Notes: generated from the sequence alone by a model not told the origin. A stretch of DNA of 64,000 nucleotides from Pseudomonas fluorescens (GCF_902497745.1 NZ_CABVHJ010000021.1:62001-126000); one strand, 5' to 3'; numbered from the stretch's first letter, positions 54,762-63,750 are shown. Numbers and translations: made by a program.

Positions 54762-57561
54762 CGGCGACTCGTTGGTAGGGAGCCAGGACGATCGACAAGG
54801 CTCTTAGCGTAAAAGGTTTGACCAGGCAATGGTTCATACCGGCGGCCAGGCACAGGGCTTCTTCACCGCGCAGGGCGTTGGCGGTGGCGCCGATGATCGG
54901 CATGGTGCAGCCCAGGCGGCGCAAGGCCTTGGCCAATTCATAACCGTTGAGTCGTGGCATGTTGACGTCGCTGAGCACGACGTCGAAGGCGTCGTCCTGC
55001 CACAGTGACAACGCCTCTTCACCATCGCTGGCCAACGCCACCGTGCAGCCCAGCTCTTGCAACTGGTCGCGCAGGATCAACTGGTTGATGGCATTGTCTT
55101 CGGCCACGAGGATGTGCAGGTGTAATGGCGCCAGCATCTGGGTTTCTGTCTGTTGTGGATGCTCAACGATCTGTCCGCCCTGAGCCTGACGCACGGCCTG
55201 GCGGATCGCGGCCAGATCATTCAGATTCGCCATCCAGCCTCTGCCCGTGCATTGCGGCTCACAGGCAGCATCACCGCTGGCCAGTACGCGCGGTCCTGAC
55301 CAGTGCAGTTCGCTGCGTTGCTCCATTGGCGCCGGGTACAGCTCCAGCAACACGCCAGCGTCGGCTGGTGCAGGGTTGGCCGGCGCGCCGAGGTGCGGTC
55401 GAGCACCCCAACGGCGCAGCCAGCCCGCGAGGCTTTCGGCCAGTTCGCGCACCGGCGACACCACGTAAACGGTTTCACCCGTCAGCTTTGGCGTTGCTGC
55501 GGGTAATCCGCTGCCCGCGCGTTGCTCCAGCGGCAAGGTCAGGGAAAAACTGCTGCCCAGCCCCGGTTCGCTGACCATGCGCAGCGTGCCGTTCATCAAA
55601 TTCGTCAGCCGCAGGCAGATCGGCAGGCCCAACCCGGTGCCCGCGACCGCGTGGCTACTGCCTTGGGTCTGATAAAACGGCTCGAAGATAAACGCCTGAT
55701 CATCGTGGGCAATACCGCGACCGGTGTCCGACACCTGCCATTGCACGCAGACGCGCTCACCTTCGCGGGACAGCGTTTTGACCCGCAATACCACGCGCCC
55801 GGAATCGGTGAATTTGACCGCGTTGCTCAACAGATTATTGAGAATCTGCCGCACCCGGCTGACATCGCCGACCAGGCTGTCGGGCAGTTGCGGATCAAAA
55901 CAGGCATACAGTTGCAAACCTTTGCTCTGTGCCGCCGCCGCGTATCCCTGCACCACCTCATGCGCCAGTGCCACGATGGAAAAATCGCTCAGTTCCAGCG
56001 CCAGTTGCCCGGCTTCGATTTTCGACACATCGAGCACATCGCAGATCAATTGCAGCAGGGTCGCGGACGAGCCTTCGATCGCGCGCAAATAGCTTTGCTG
56101 CTGGGTGTCGAGCCGAGTGCGGGCGAGCAGTTCGAGGGTGCCGAGCACGCCATACAGCGGCGTGCGGATTTCGTGACTCATGGTTGCGAGAAACAGGGTT
56201 TTCGCTTCATTGGCGGCATCCGCCGACTGGCGCGCCTGCTCCAGCGCCGCTTCGATTTGCCGGCGCGCGCTGATGTCGCTGAAAGCGCAGAGCAACACGT
56301 CTTCGCCTTTGTAGCGGGTCGGCGCGCAGCTCAGGTACAGGTGCCGGCCATCAGCGGTGTCGAAATAGTCGGTCAGGCTGGGCGCCTTTTCGTCAAACGC
56401 AGCACGGATCCAGCCCGGGCCCAGATGCTTGCTGCACGTGCCCAGCCATTGTTGGGCGAGGGTGTTTTCCAGCACGACCTGGCCATCGCTGCGGCGTAAC
56501 ACGCAGAGTGCCACGGGGGCGGTCTGGATCACGTCGCGGCTGAACAACTCGCTTTCCACCAGCGCCTGAATCCGGTGCAGGGTCGGGGTGATGAAGCGAT
56601 GTTCCAGACGTCGGGTCAGCAGGCACACCAGGCTGATGCTCGCCAGACAGAACAGCAGCGCGCCGAGCATCTGCGGCCACAAGGCCCAAAGCACCGCCAG
56701 CAAGTCGATGGAGTAGGTGAGTTGCCAGTCCGATGACTTGAGCTGTTTGCGCAAAACCAACTGTTCGGGCAGCCAGCCGTCGCCGACGAAACCGAAGAAA
56801 TCCTGCTGACGCAGCAGTGGCAGATGTTGCCCCGGCGGTGGTTTGTGGCTGTTGCTGAACAGCGGCATCCCTTGCGAGTTGAACATGGTGAACTCGCCGG
56901 CGCTGTGGTCACTCAAGGCGTTGGAGACTTCACGGTCGTCCATTTCCAGACCGAGCCAGCCGGAATCGAGGTCGCGGTCATCCAGACGAATGAAAATGTA
57001 CAGCTGCGAGTGCCCTTGCGCGTTGTGCGTCAGCCAGATTTCTTTCAGGGCATCGGTGTTGTCGCGCTTGAGGGTTTCCAGGCGGTCAAGCATCGCCCGC
57101 GGAAAGTCGCCGGCCATCGGAGTTGTGTTGTACAGGCGCCAGACCTGTGTGTCGGCACCGCTGCTGACGTAGAGCAAATTCAATTTGCGCAGTTGCAGAA
57201 AGTCGCGCATGCGCTGGGTCAACCAGATGCTCCATTGCTTGCCCGGGGTCTGGCCCAGCAGCAGACGAATCTCTTCTTCGGACAGCGGCGCGCTCAATGC
57301 GGTCTGGCGAGTCGCCGACAAACTGAGGCTTTCCAGCAGCGCTTCGCGGGTGGTGAAAAAGGTGTGTGCCTCGGCGATAGCGCTGCTCATGTAGCTGCGC
57401 CGCTGGGAGATCTCATTGTTGAAAGTGAACAGCAGAAAGCTGTACACGCCGCCGAGAATGCCGACGAGCAGCACCAACGCGAAAATGCGCAACAGGCGCC
57501 GCGCAGCATGAGGCGTCGACAGGACCGGGCTGATCTGGTGGAGGTAATTCTTCAATCGCAT
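54748..57561 (-). CDS. pvrS: Hybrid sensor kinase without HPt (PvrS-like)
   Basis: A 937-residue membrane kinase. Helices near 24-46 and 295-320 bound a periplasmic sensor; then a PAS-like region, HisKA with H463 (ATMSHEIRTPLYG), HATPase (NLLSNAVKFTD, SDTGRGIA, GTGLGLPI) and one receiver with D865 (VVLSDVNMPRLNG). It ends about 70 residues after the phosphoacceptor, with no HPt. Kinase core wording is almost the same as in the kinase at 50327, so the two arose by duplication, with different sensors. It starts 55 bases after the adhesin gene. Confidence 0.86.
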   Translation of the reverse strand: MRLKNYLHQISPVLSTPHAARRLLRIFALVLLVGILGGVYSFLLFTFNNEISQRRSYMSSAIAEAHTFFTTREALLESLSLSATRQTALSAPLSEEEIRLLLGQTPGKQWSIWLTQRMRDFLQLRKLNLLYVSSGADTQVWRLYNTTPMAGDFPRAMLDRLETLKRDNTDALKEIWLTHNAQGHSQLYIFIRLDDRDLDSGWLGLEMDDREVSNALSDHSAGEFTMFNSQGMPLFSNSHKPPPGQHLPLLRQQDFFGFVGDGWLPEQLVLRKQLKSSDWQLTYSIDLLAVLWALWPQMLGALLFCLASISLVCLLTRRLEHRFITPTLHRIQALVESELFSRDVIQTAPVALCVLRRSDGQVVLENTLAQQWLGTCSKHLGPGWIRAAFDEKAPSLTDYFDTADGRHLYLSCAPTRYKGEDVLLCAFSDISARRQIEAALEQARQSADAANEAKTLFLATMSHEIRTPLYGVLGTLELLARTRLDTQQQSYLRAIEGSSATLLQLICDVLDVSKIEAGQLALELSDFSIVALAHEVVQGYAAAAQSKGLQLYACFDPQLPDSLVGDVSRVRQILNNLLSNAVKFTDSGRVVLRVKTLSREGERVCVQWQVSDTGRGIAHDDQAFIFEPFYQTQGSSHAVAGTGLGLPICLRLTNLMNGTLRMVSEPGLGSSFSLTLPLEQRAGSGLPAATPKLTGETVYVVSPVRELAESLAGWLRRWGARPHLGAPANPAPADAGVLLELYPAPMEQRSELHWSGPRVLASGDAACEPQCTGRGWMANLNDLAAIRQAVRQAQGGQIVEHPQQTETQMLAPLHLHILVAEDNAINQLILRDQLQELGCTVALASDGEEALSLWQDDAFDVVLSDVNMPRLNGYELAKALRRLGCTMPIIGATANALRGEEALCLAAGMNHCLVKPFTLRALSIVLAPYQRVADEVL

Positions 57562-57616
57562 GCCGGCACAGTAGAGGCGAGCGTGTGCCGGGAAAATCAG
57601 ACGATCCTTAAAGGCC

Positions 57617-58585
57617 TCACAGGTAATTGACGATGAAGGTCACTTCGGTGTTGGCGCTGCCCGCCTCGACACGCTCTGTGCCCAGACGGTAATACGCCGC
57701 CGAAAAGGGGATTTTGAAATTGAGCCCGGTGGTGGTGAAGCCGCTGAACGGATAGGTGGTGTCGAAGGCGATGGGCTGTCCGAGTTCATTCATCACTTGC
57801 AGGCCGATACCTTTGGCGGTGGAACTGGAGTTGAGCGCAACGACACCTTTGGTTGCATCAAGGATCGGGGTGTTGGCCTTGAGTGAATAAGTGACTTTCT
57901 TGATCCCGGTCTGGCATTGGTTCAAGGCAATGTCGAAGCGCACCTTGCGTGACGTGGCGCCGGCTTCGCGAAAGTCATGGAGCTGGTAATCGTCGCCCAT
58001 CGCCACCGGGACAGACGGGGTCTGGCAGGAGGCTGCGTTCAATACGATCGGGTTCATCAGGTTGAGTTTCTTCAGGATCAGATCATCGTCCTGCAGGCTG
58101 CCCAGATACCCCGCGTCGATGTTGACTTTCGATGTCAGCTCGCCGGTCTTGATAATTTCCAGACGCACAGAGTTCCCGCCAAAGCCATAGCTGGTGTTCG
58201 GAGCGATGGCTTGCAGAGCTGTTTCGTAGCGGCTCATGGCTTCGAACCAGACGCGGTAGGACAGTCCGCTCTTGCCCAGCGGAAAAATACTGGTGGTACC
58301 GGTAGCGGTGCCCAGTTTCGGATTGATCTGAATGCCAAACATGGAAATCTTCGAACAGCTCCAGATATGCCCGGTTGACCGCACGGTGTCCTGATAGACC
58401 ACGGTGCCATTGGGTGTGTCGGCAGGAATGGTCAGAGTGGAGCTGGCGAGACTGGCGCCAAAGTTTAGGGTTTCAGTCTTTGAATCGACCGCCACACAGC
58501 TGCCGGCCATGACGTTCGACGCGCAGGCAAACAGGGTGGCTGCGATACACAACAGGAGCGGGCGATGGAGTTTGAAGCGCTTCAT
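57617..58585 (-). CDS. Fimbrial tip adhesin/minor subunit, detached from its usher genes
   Basis: A 322-residue exported protein: signal peptide cut near SNVMA, mature start GSCVAVDSKTETLNFGASL, two-domain build with a C-terminal pilin domain (about 190-322) that has paired cysteines and ends TEVTFIVNYL, penultimate tyrosine as in donor-strand-exchanged fimbrial proteins. The N-terminal domain (about 27-185) would be the receptor-binding part. It is first of the eight-gene locus, in front of pvrS; usually such a gene follows the usher. The promoter carries the same box as the subunit promoter. Confidence 0.85.
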   Translation of the reverse strand: MKRFKLHRPLLLCIAATLFACASNVMAGSCVAVDSKTETLNFGASLASSTLTIPADTPNGTVVYQDTVRSTGHIWSCSKISMFGIQINPKLGTATGTTSIFPLGKSGLSYRVWFEAMSRYETALQAIAPNTSYGFGGNSVRLEIIKTGELTSKVNIDAGYLGSLQDDDLILKKLNLMNPIVLNAASCQTPSVPVAMGDDYQLHDFREAGATSRKVRFDIALNQCQTGIKKVTYSLKANTPILDATKGVVALNSSSTAKGIGLQVMNELGQPIAFDTTYPFSGFTTTGLNFKIPFSAAYYRLGTERVEAGSANTEVTFIVNYL

Positions 58586-58643
58586 GGAAAGAGTTTACGT
58601 ATCGGCCAATGAACGGCGTACGTTAGCCACGGCACTAAAGCCT

Positions 58644-58664
58644 GAACATCAGGCGATTCCTAGA
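58644..58664 (-). promoter_or_regulatory. RcsB-like box, adhesin copy
   Basis: The minus strand core is TAGGAATCGCCTGATG. It lies 58 bases before the adhesin ATG, nearly the same offset as the subunit copy. Confidence 0.7.
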
Positions 58665-58693
58665 AAGCGATCATCCCTGGCACCGTGTCGCTG

Positions 58694-58761
58694 CATTCGC
58701 GAGCAGGCTCGCTCCCACATTGGAACGCGTTTTCCCTGTGGGAGCGAGCCTGCTCGCGAAT
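58694..58761. repeat. REP doublet (REPIN), short form
   Basis: Inverted TTCGCGAGCAGGCTCGCTCCCACA units about 20 bases apart in the divergent adhesin/MarR gap. Confidence 0.9.
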
Positions 58762-58827
58762 GGGGTCGCCCGTGCAATAAATCCCAGCCCACTTGTCAAC
58801 TAATTACCAAGCCTCCTAACTATTCCG

Positions 58828-58855
58828 TTGACATTCGCTGCCTAGGCAGTAACAT
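58828..58855 (+). promoter_or_regulatory. Promoter of the marR-efflux operon with operator 1
   Basis: TTGACA (58828-58833), 16-base spacer, TAACAT (58850-58855). The spacer holds the perfect palindrome CTGCCTAGGCAG (58838-58849), so a bound repressor would block polymerase. Confidence 0.82.
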
Positions 58856-58869
58856 CTCGACATACATTC

Positions 58870-58883
58870 ACTGCCTAGGCAGT
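58870..58883. promoter_or_regulatory. MarR operator 2
   Basis: ACTGCCTAGGCAGT, a perfect 14-bp palindrome, 33 bases centre to centre from operator 1 and just before the ribosome site TAGGTGAG. Confidence 0.82.
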
Positions 58884-58897
58884 TATTAGGTGAGCAA

Positions 58898-59380
58898 ATG
58901 AAGCATTTCACCCCGGACGAATTCAAACACTGCCATCTCGGCCTGTTGCTTGGCCGTGCTGCGCTGCTCAAGGACCGGATCATCGACACCCACATGGAAC
59001 CCCACGGCATCACCGCCGCGCAGTTCAAGGTGTTGATCATCATGGCCCAGTTCGGCGTCGATACCCCGGCCGAACTATGCCGGCATCTGTCGCTCGACAG
59101 CGGTTCAATGACGCGCATGCTCGATCGTCTGGAGCAGAAAGACTTTCTCGCTCGCCAGCGCAGCGAAGGCGATCGCCGTCAGGTGCAACTGAAGCTCACC
59201 GAGCAAGGCCAGCAACTGACCGATCGCCTGCCGTACATCGGCGCCGACGCGATGAATGAACTGGCGGGCGCCGTCACCCCGGACGAGTTGAAAACCCTGG
59301 AATACATCCTCAAGAAAATCCTGCTGGCAGCCGGTGACCCGATCACCATCCAGCGCTTAGGTGAACACAATGAGCGGTAA
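58898..59380 (+). CDS. MarR-family repressor of the efflux operon (EmrR-like)
   Basis: A 160-residue winged-helix protein: ITAAQFKVLIIMAQFGVDTPAELCRHLSLDSGSMTRMLDRLEQKDFLARQRSEGDRRQVQLKLTEQG spans the HTH and wing (broken here by residues about 35-105) and the D-R-R of the wing is present. First gene of a four-gene operon; paired palindromes lie over its promoter. EmrR/MprA-type repressors leave DNA on binding phenolic or lipophilic drugs. Confidence 0.9.
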   Translation: MKHFTPDEFKHCHLGLLLGRAALLKDRIIDTHMEPHGITAAQFKVLIIMAQFGVDTPAELCRHLSLDSGSMTRMLDRLEQKDFLARQRSEGDRRQVQLKLTEQGQQLTDRLPYIGADAMNELAGAVTPDELKTLEYILKKILLAAGDPITIQRLGEHNER

Positions 59381-60839
59381 AACCTTGCGCAGCAGCCTGA
59401 CGCTGGTGCTGTCGGCGATGATCCTCGCCGGCTGCGCCAACTACAGCGGTCTCGACACTCAAGGCAAAAGCCTTGATGCGAAAACCCTGAAAGTCGGCCA
59501 ATCCCTCAACGGCGTGACCCTGTCGCCAGCCGCATGGCCGAAAAGCGATTGGTGGACCAGCCTCGGCGATCCGCAACTCGACGGCCTGATCCGTGAAGCC
59601 CTGCACGACAGCCCGGACATGCAGATCGCTGAAGCCCGCGCGCATCAGGCCAGCGCCGCCGCGTATGCCGCCGACGCCGAGCGTTATCCGACCCTCGATG
59701 CCAGCGCCGGCATCAGCCGTTCGCGTCTGGCTCGCGATCAGGATCCGCTGGGGCAGGGCGGGGCTTATTCGACGGTGCGCAATGTCAGCGCCGGTTTCAA
59801 TTACAACTTCGACCTCTGGGGCGGTCAGCGTGATGCCTGGGAAGCGGCACTCGGTGAGGCACGCGCCGCTGAAGTCGATCGTCAGGCTGCACAACTGACC
59901 CTGGCCGCCGACGTCGCTCGCGCTTACAGCGATCTCGGTCAGGCGCACATCGTTTATGACTTGGCCAACGAAGACCTCAAACGCACTAAACAAATGCTCG
60001 ACCTGAGCCAGCGTCGCCTGAGTTCCGGGATCGACAGCCAGTACCAGTTCCAGCAAACCCAGAGCTTGGAAGCCAGTTCCGAAGCCAGCCTGATCGACGC
60101 AGAAAAACGCTTGAACAGCGCCAAAATCGCTTTGGCCGTGCTGCTCGGCAAAGGCCCGGATCGCGGCAACGAAATTGCCCGACCGAAAGTCCTGCAAGCC
60201 AGCGCTGTCGCTGTGCCGTCGGTGTTGCCGGCGGAACTGCTCGGCCGTCGCCCGGATCTGGTCGCCGCCCGTTGGCGCGTCGAGGCGGCGAGCAAAGACA
60301 TCGACTCGGCGAAAACCCGCTTCTATCCCAACTTGAACCTGTCGGCCTCGGCCGGTGCCGAGTCCTTGTTGGGTGACGCGATGTTCGGTTCGGCCAGTCG
60401 CTTCTTCAACATTGCCCCGACCATTTCGGTGCCGATCTTCGACGGCGGACGCCTGCGCGCCAACCTCGATGCGCGCGACGCCGATTACGATCTGGCGGTG
60501 GCGCAGTACAACAAAAGTCTGGTGAAAGCACTGGGCGATGTCAGCGACGCGATCAACCAGTTGCGTGACATCGGCCGGCAGATCGGTGCGCAGCAACACG
60601 CCACCGACATCGCTCAGGATTCTTACAACACCGTCGTCCAGCGTTACGGTTCCGGCATCGGCAACTACCTGGACGTGCTCAGCATCGAGCAGCAATTGCT
60701 GCAGGCCCAGCGTCAATTGGCCACCCTCAATGCCGAGCAGATCGACCTGTCGATTCAACTGATGCAAGCGCTGGGCGGCGGCTTCCAGGGTGACACCCTG
60801 ACCGCAGCCAACGCCAGCCCAGCCACGCCGCACAACTAA
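59370..60839 (+). CDS. Outer-membrane efflux lipoprotein (NodT/OprM family)
   Basis: A 489-residue TolC-type channel of the NodT family. Signal peptide with lipobox LAGC (cysteine near 25), then two duplicated outer-membrane-efflux repeats (about 60-265 and 275-475), including ELLGRRPDLVAARWRVEAASKDI near 290, characteristic of the family. ATG 59370 lies eight bases after AGGTG and overlaps the marR stop by 11 bases. It gives the pump its own outer-membrane exit. Confidence 0.92.
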   Translation: MSGKTLRSSLTLVLSAMILAGCANYSGLDTQGKSLDAKTLKVGQSLNGVTLSPAAWPKSDWWTSLGDPQLDGLIREALHDSPDMQIAEARAHQASAAAYAADAERYPTLDASAGISRSRLARDQDPLGQGGAYSTVRNVSAGFNYNFDLWGGQRDAWEAALGEARAAEVDRQAAQLTLAADVARAYSDLGQAHIVYDLANEDLKRTKQMLDLSQRRLSSGIDSQYQFQQTQSLEASSEASLIDAEKRLNSAKIALAVLLGKGPDRGNEIARPKVLQASAVAVPSVLPAELLGRRPDLVAARWRVEAASKDIDSAKTRFYPNLNLSASAGAESLLGDAMFGSASRFFNIAPTISVPIFDGGRLRANLDARDADYDLAVAQYNKSLVKALGDVSDAINQLRDIGRQIGAQQHATDIAQDSYNTVVQRYGSGIGNYLDVLSIEQQLLQAQRQLATLNAEQIDLSIQLMQALGGGFQGDTLTAANASPATPHN

Positions 60840-60854
60840 TTCAAGGTAATTGTC

Positions 60855-62057
60855 ATGGCCACTGCCGAAAATACCCAAGCTCAAGGCAACACCCCGGACA
60901 CCGGCAACCCGCGCAAACGCAAAGTCATGCTGCTGGTGCTCGCCGTTGTCGTCGCGCTCGCCTGCGCCGGCGTCTGGGCGTATCACGAATTCATCGGGCG
61001 CTTTAACGAAAGCACCGACGACGCCTACGTCAACGGCAACGTCGTTGAAATCACCCCGCTGGTGACCGGCACTGTGGTCAGCATTGGCGCTGACGATGGT
61101 TATCTGGTTCACGAAGGCCAGGTGCTGATCAACTTCGACCCGAACGATGCCGAAGTCGGCCTGCAAAGTGCGCAGGCAAAACTGGCGCGCACCGTGCGTC
61201 AGGTGCGTGGCTTGTACAGCAACGTCGATGGCATGAAAGCCCAGGTCAACGCGCAGCAGGCCGAAGTGCAGAAAGCCCAGGACAACTACAACCGCCGGAA
61301 AAACCTCGCGCAGGGCGGGGCGATTTCCCAAGAAGAACTGTCCCACGCTCGCGACGATCTGACCTCGGCGCAGAACGCCCTGGCCAACGCCAAACAGCAA
61401 CTGAAAACCACCAGCGCGCTGGTCGATGACACCGTGGTCTCGTCGCACCCGGACGTGATGTCGGCCGCTGCCGATCTGCGTCAGGCCTATCTGACCAATG
61501 CCCGCAGCACCTTGATCGCGCCGGTCACCGGTTACGTGGCCAAACGCACCGTGCAGCTCGGTCAGCGCGTGCAGCCGGGCACGGCGTTGATGGCAGTGAT
61601 TCCGCTGGATCAGCTGTGGATCGACGCCAACTTCAAGGAAACCCAGTTGCGTGACATGCGCATCGGTCAGCCGGTCGACATCGAATCCGATATCTACGGC
61701 AGCGATGTGAAGTACAGCGGCACCGTCGACAGCCTCGGCGCCGGTACGGGTAGCGCGTTTGCCTTGCTGCCAGCGCAGAACGCCACCGGTAACTGGATCA
61801 AGATTGTTCAGCGTGTGCCAGTGCGCATTCACATCAATGCCGAAGAACTGGCCAAGCATCCGCTGCGTGTCGGTCTGTCGACCAATGTTGAAGTGAACCT
61901 GCACGACCAGAGCGGTCCGGTGCTGGCGCAGCAGCCGCCGCAAAAAGCCTCGTTCAGCACCAACGTCTACGACCGCCAACTGGCCGAAGCCGACGCGATG
62001 ATTGCGCAGCTGATCCACGACAACAGCGCTGTGGTGAGCAAAACCGCACAACGCTGA
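60855..62057 (+). CDS. EmrA-like membrane-fusion (HlyD) adaptor
   Basis: A 400-residue adaptor. One N-terminal transmembrane helix at about 24-45 (KVMLLVLAVVVALACAGVWAY); lipoyl/barrel-sandwich half-motifs TDDAYVNGNVVEITPLVTGTV near 54-74 and TLIAPVTGYVAKRTVQLGQRV near 218-238; a coiled-coil alpha-hairpin between. It would link the DHA2 pump to the channel made by the previous gene, 15 bases upstream. Confidence 0.93.
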   Translation: MATAENTQAQGNTPDTGNPRKRKVMLLVLAVVVALACAGVWAYHEFIGRFNESTDDAYVNGNVVEITPLVTGTVVSIGADDGYLVHEGQVLINFDPNDAEVGLQSAQAKLARTVRQVRGLYSNVDGMKAQVNAQQAEVQKAQDNYNRRKNLAQGGAISQEELSHARDDLTSAQNALANAKQQLKTTSALVDDTVVSSHPDVMSAAADLRQAYLTNARSTLIAPVTGYVAKRTVQLGQRVQPGTALMAVIPLDQLWIDANFKETQLRDMRIGQPVDIESDIYGSDVKYSGTVDSLGAGTGSAFALLPAQNATGNWIKIVQRVPVRIHINAEELAKHPLRVGLSTNVEVNLHDQSGPVLAQQPPQKASFSTNVYDRQLAEADAMIAQLIHDNSAVVSKTAQR

Positions 62058-62072
62058 TACCGACACCGACCC

Positions 62073-62161
62073 TGTGGGAGCGAGCCTGCTCGCGAAAGCG
62101 GTGGTTCATTCAGCATTTATTTGTCTGAAAGGCCGCCTTCGCGAGCAGGCTCGCTCCCACA
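62073..62161. repeat. REP doublet (REPIN) inside the efflux operon
   Basis: Inverted TGTGGGAGCGAGCCTGCTCGCGAA units in the 141-base gap between the emrA-like and emrB-like genes, a place where mRNA stability may differ. Confidence 0.9.
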
Positions 62162-62198
62162 AAGGGCCCGGCGCTAATCAGGTTTCATAGGATTCACA

Positions 62199-63728
62199 AT
62201 GAGCAATAACGCCTCTTTCACGCCGCCCAGCCTGTTGCTCAGCACCATCGGCCTGTCGCTGGCGACCTTCATGCAAGTGCTCGACACCACCATCGCCAAC
62301 GTGGCGCTGCCGACCATATCCGGCAACCTCGGGGTGAGTTCGGAGCAGGGCACCTGGGTGATCACCTCGTTCGCCGTGAGCAACGCAATTGCGCTGCCGC
62401 TGACCGGTTGGCTCAGCCGTCGGTTCGGCGAGGTGAAGCTGTTTTTGTGGGCCACGATTCTGTTTGTGCTGGCCTCGTTCCTCTGCGGTATTTCGACCTC
62501 GATGCCGGAGCTGATCGGCTTCCGTGTGCTGCAAGGCCTGGTCGCCGGGCCGCTGTACCCGATGACGCAAACCCTGCTGATCGCGGTTTATCCGCCGGCG
62601 AAGCGAGGCATGGCTCTCGCGTTGCTGGCGATGGTCACGGTGGTCGCGCCGATTGCCGGGCCGATTCTCGGCGGCTGGATTACCGACAGTTACAGCTGGC
62701 CGTGGATCTTCTTCATCAACGTGCCGATCGGCATCTTTGCGGTGATGGTAGTGCGTTCGCAACTGGCCAAACGTCCGGTGGAAACCAGCCGTCAGCCAAT
62801 GGATTACGTCGGACTGATCACGCTGATCATTGGCGTCGGCGCCTTGCAGGTGATCCTCGACAAGGGCAATGACCTGGACTGGTTCGAGTCGAACTTCATC
62901 ATCATCGGCGCGGCGATCTCGGTGATCGCGCTGGCGGTGTTCGTCATCTGGGAAATGACCGATCAGCATCCGGTGGTCAACTTGCGGCTATTCGCCTACC
63001 GCAACTTCCGCATTGGTACGCTGGTGTTGGTGCTGGGTTACGCCGGGTTCTTCGGCATCAACCTGATCTTGCCGCAGTGGTTGCAGACGCAAATGGGCTA
63101 CACCGCGACCTGGGCGGGTCTGGCCGTGGCGCCGATCGGCATTCTGCCGGTGCTGCTGTCGCCGTTTGTCGGCAAGTACGCGAACAAGTTCGACCTGCGT
63201 TTGCTGGCCGGGTTGGCGTTTCTGGCGATTGGCTTGAGTTGCTTCATGCGGGCGGGATTCACCAATGAGGTGGACTTCCAGCACATCGCTTTGGTGCAGC
63301 TGTTCATGGGTATTGGCGTGGCGCTGTTCTTCATGCCGACCTTGAGCATTCTGATGTCGGACCTGCCGCCGAGCCAGATTGCCGATGGTGCCGGTCTGGC
63401 GACTTTTCTGCGGACGTTGGGCGGTAGCTTTGCGGCGTCGCTGACCACCTGGATCTGGATTCGCCGCGCGGATCAGCATCATGCGTATATGAGTGAAAGT
63501 ATCAGCACCTTTGAGCCGGCGACGCGCGAGACCTTGAATCATTTGGGCGGGGCTAGCCAGTCGGCGTATGCGCAGATGGATCAGATTTTGACGAGCCAGG
63601 CGTACATGCTCTCCACCGTGGATTACTTCACGTTGCTGGGCTGGGGGTTTATGGGGTTGATTCTGATTGTGTGGCTGGCGAAACCGCCGTTTGCCGCCAA
63701 GGCAGGGCCTGCTGCTTCCGGGCACTAA
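62199..63728 (+). CDS. EmrB-like DHA2 drug:H+ antiporter
   Basis: A 509-residue, 14-helix MFS exporter of the DHA2 group. Motifs include LDTTIANVALPTI near 28-40 (motif D1), LSRRFGEVKLF near 74-84 (motif A) and GPILGGWITDSYSWPWIFFINVPIG near 152-176 (motif C, typical of antiporters). Expels lipophilic or uncoupler-like drugs with the adaptor and channel. Last gene of the marR operon. Confidence 0.93.
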   Translation: MSNNASFTPPSLLLSTIGLSLATFMQVLDTTIANVALPTISGNLGVSSEQGTWVITSFAVSNAIALPLTGWLSRRFGEVKLFLWATILFVLASFLCGISTSMPELIGFRVLQGLVAGPLYPMTQTLLIAVYPPAKRGMALALLAMVTVVAPIAGPILGGWITDSYSWPWIFFINVPIGIFAVMVVRSQLAKRPVETSRQPMDYVGLITLIIGVGALQVILDKGNDLDWFESNFIIIGAAISVIALAVFVIWEMTDQHPVVNLRLFAYRNFRIGTLVLVLGYAGFFGINLILPQWLQTQMGYTATWAGLAVAPIGILPVLLSPFVGKYANKFDLRLLAGLAFLAIGLSCFMRAGFTNEVDFQHIALVQLFMGIGVALFFMPTLSILMSDLPPSQIADGAGLATFLRTLGGSFAASLTTWIWIRRADQHHAYMSESISTFEPATRETLNHLGGASQSAYAQMDQILTSQAYMLSTVDYFTLLGWGFMGLILIVWLAKPPFAAKAGPAASGH

Positions 63729-63750
63729 GGTCAAACGCCCCTGACCCTAA

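Noticed and set aside
45562..58585. Horizontally acquired island ends
   Set aside because: The related PA14 locus is on an island, but here no tRNA, integrase, direct repeats or transposase is seen at either border.
59343..62066. Open frame of 907 codons on the minus strand
   Set aside because: It runs antisense through the efflux channel and adaptor genes; its protein is low-complexity with no family motif, as expected from high-GC codon bias.
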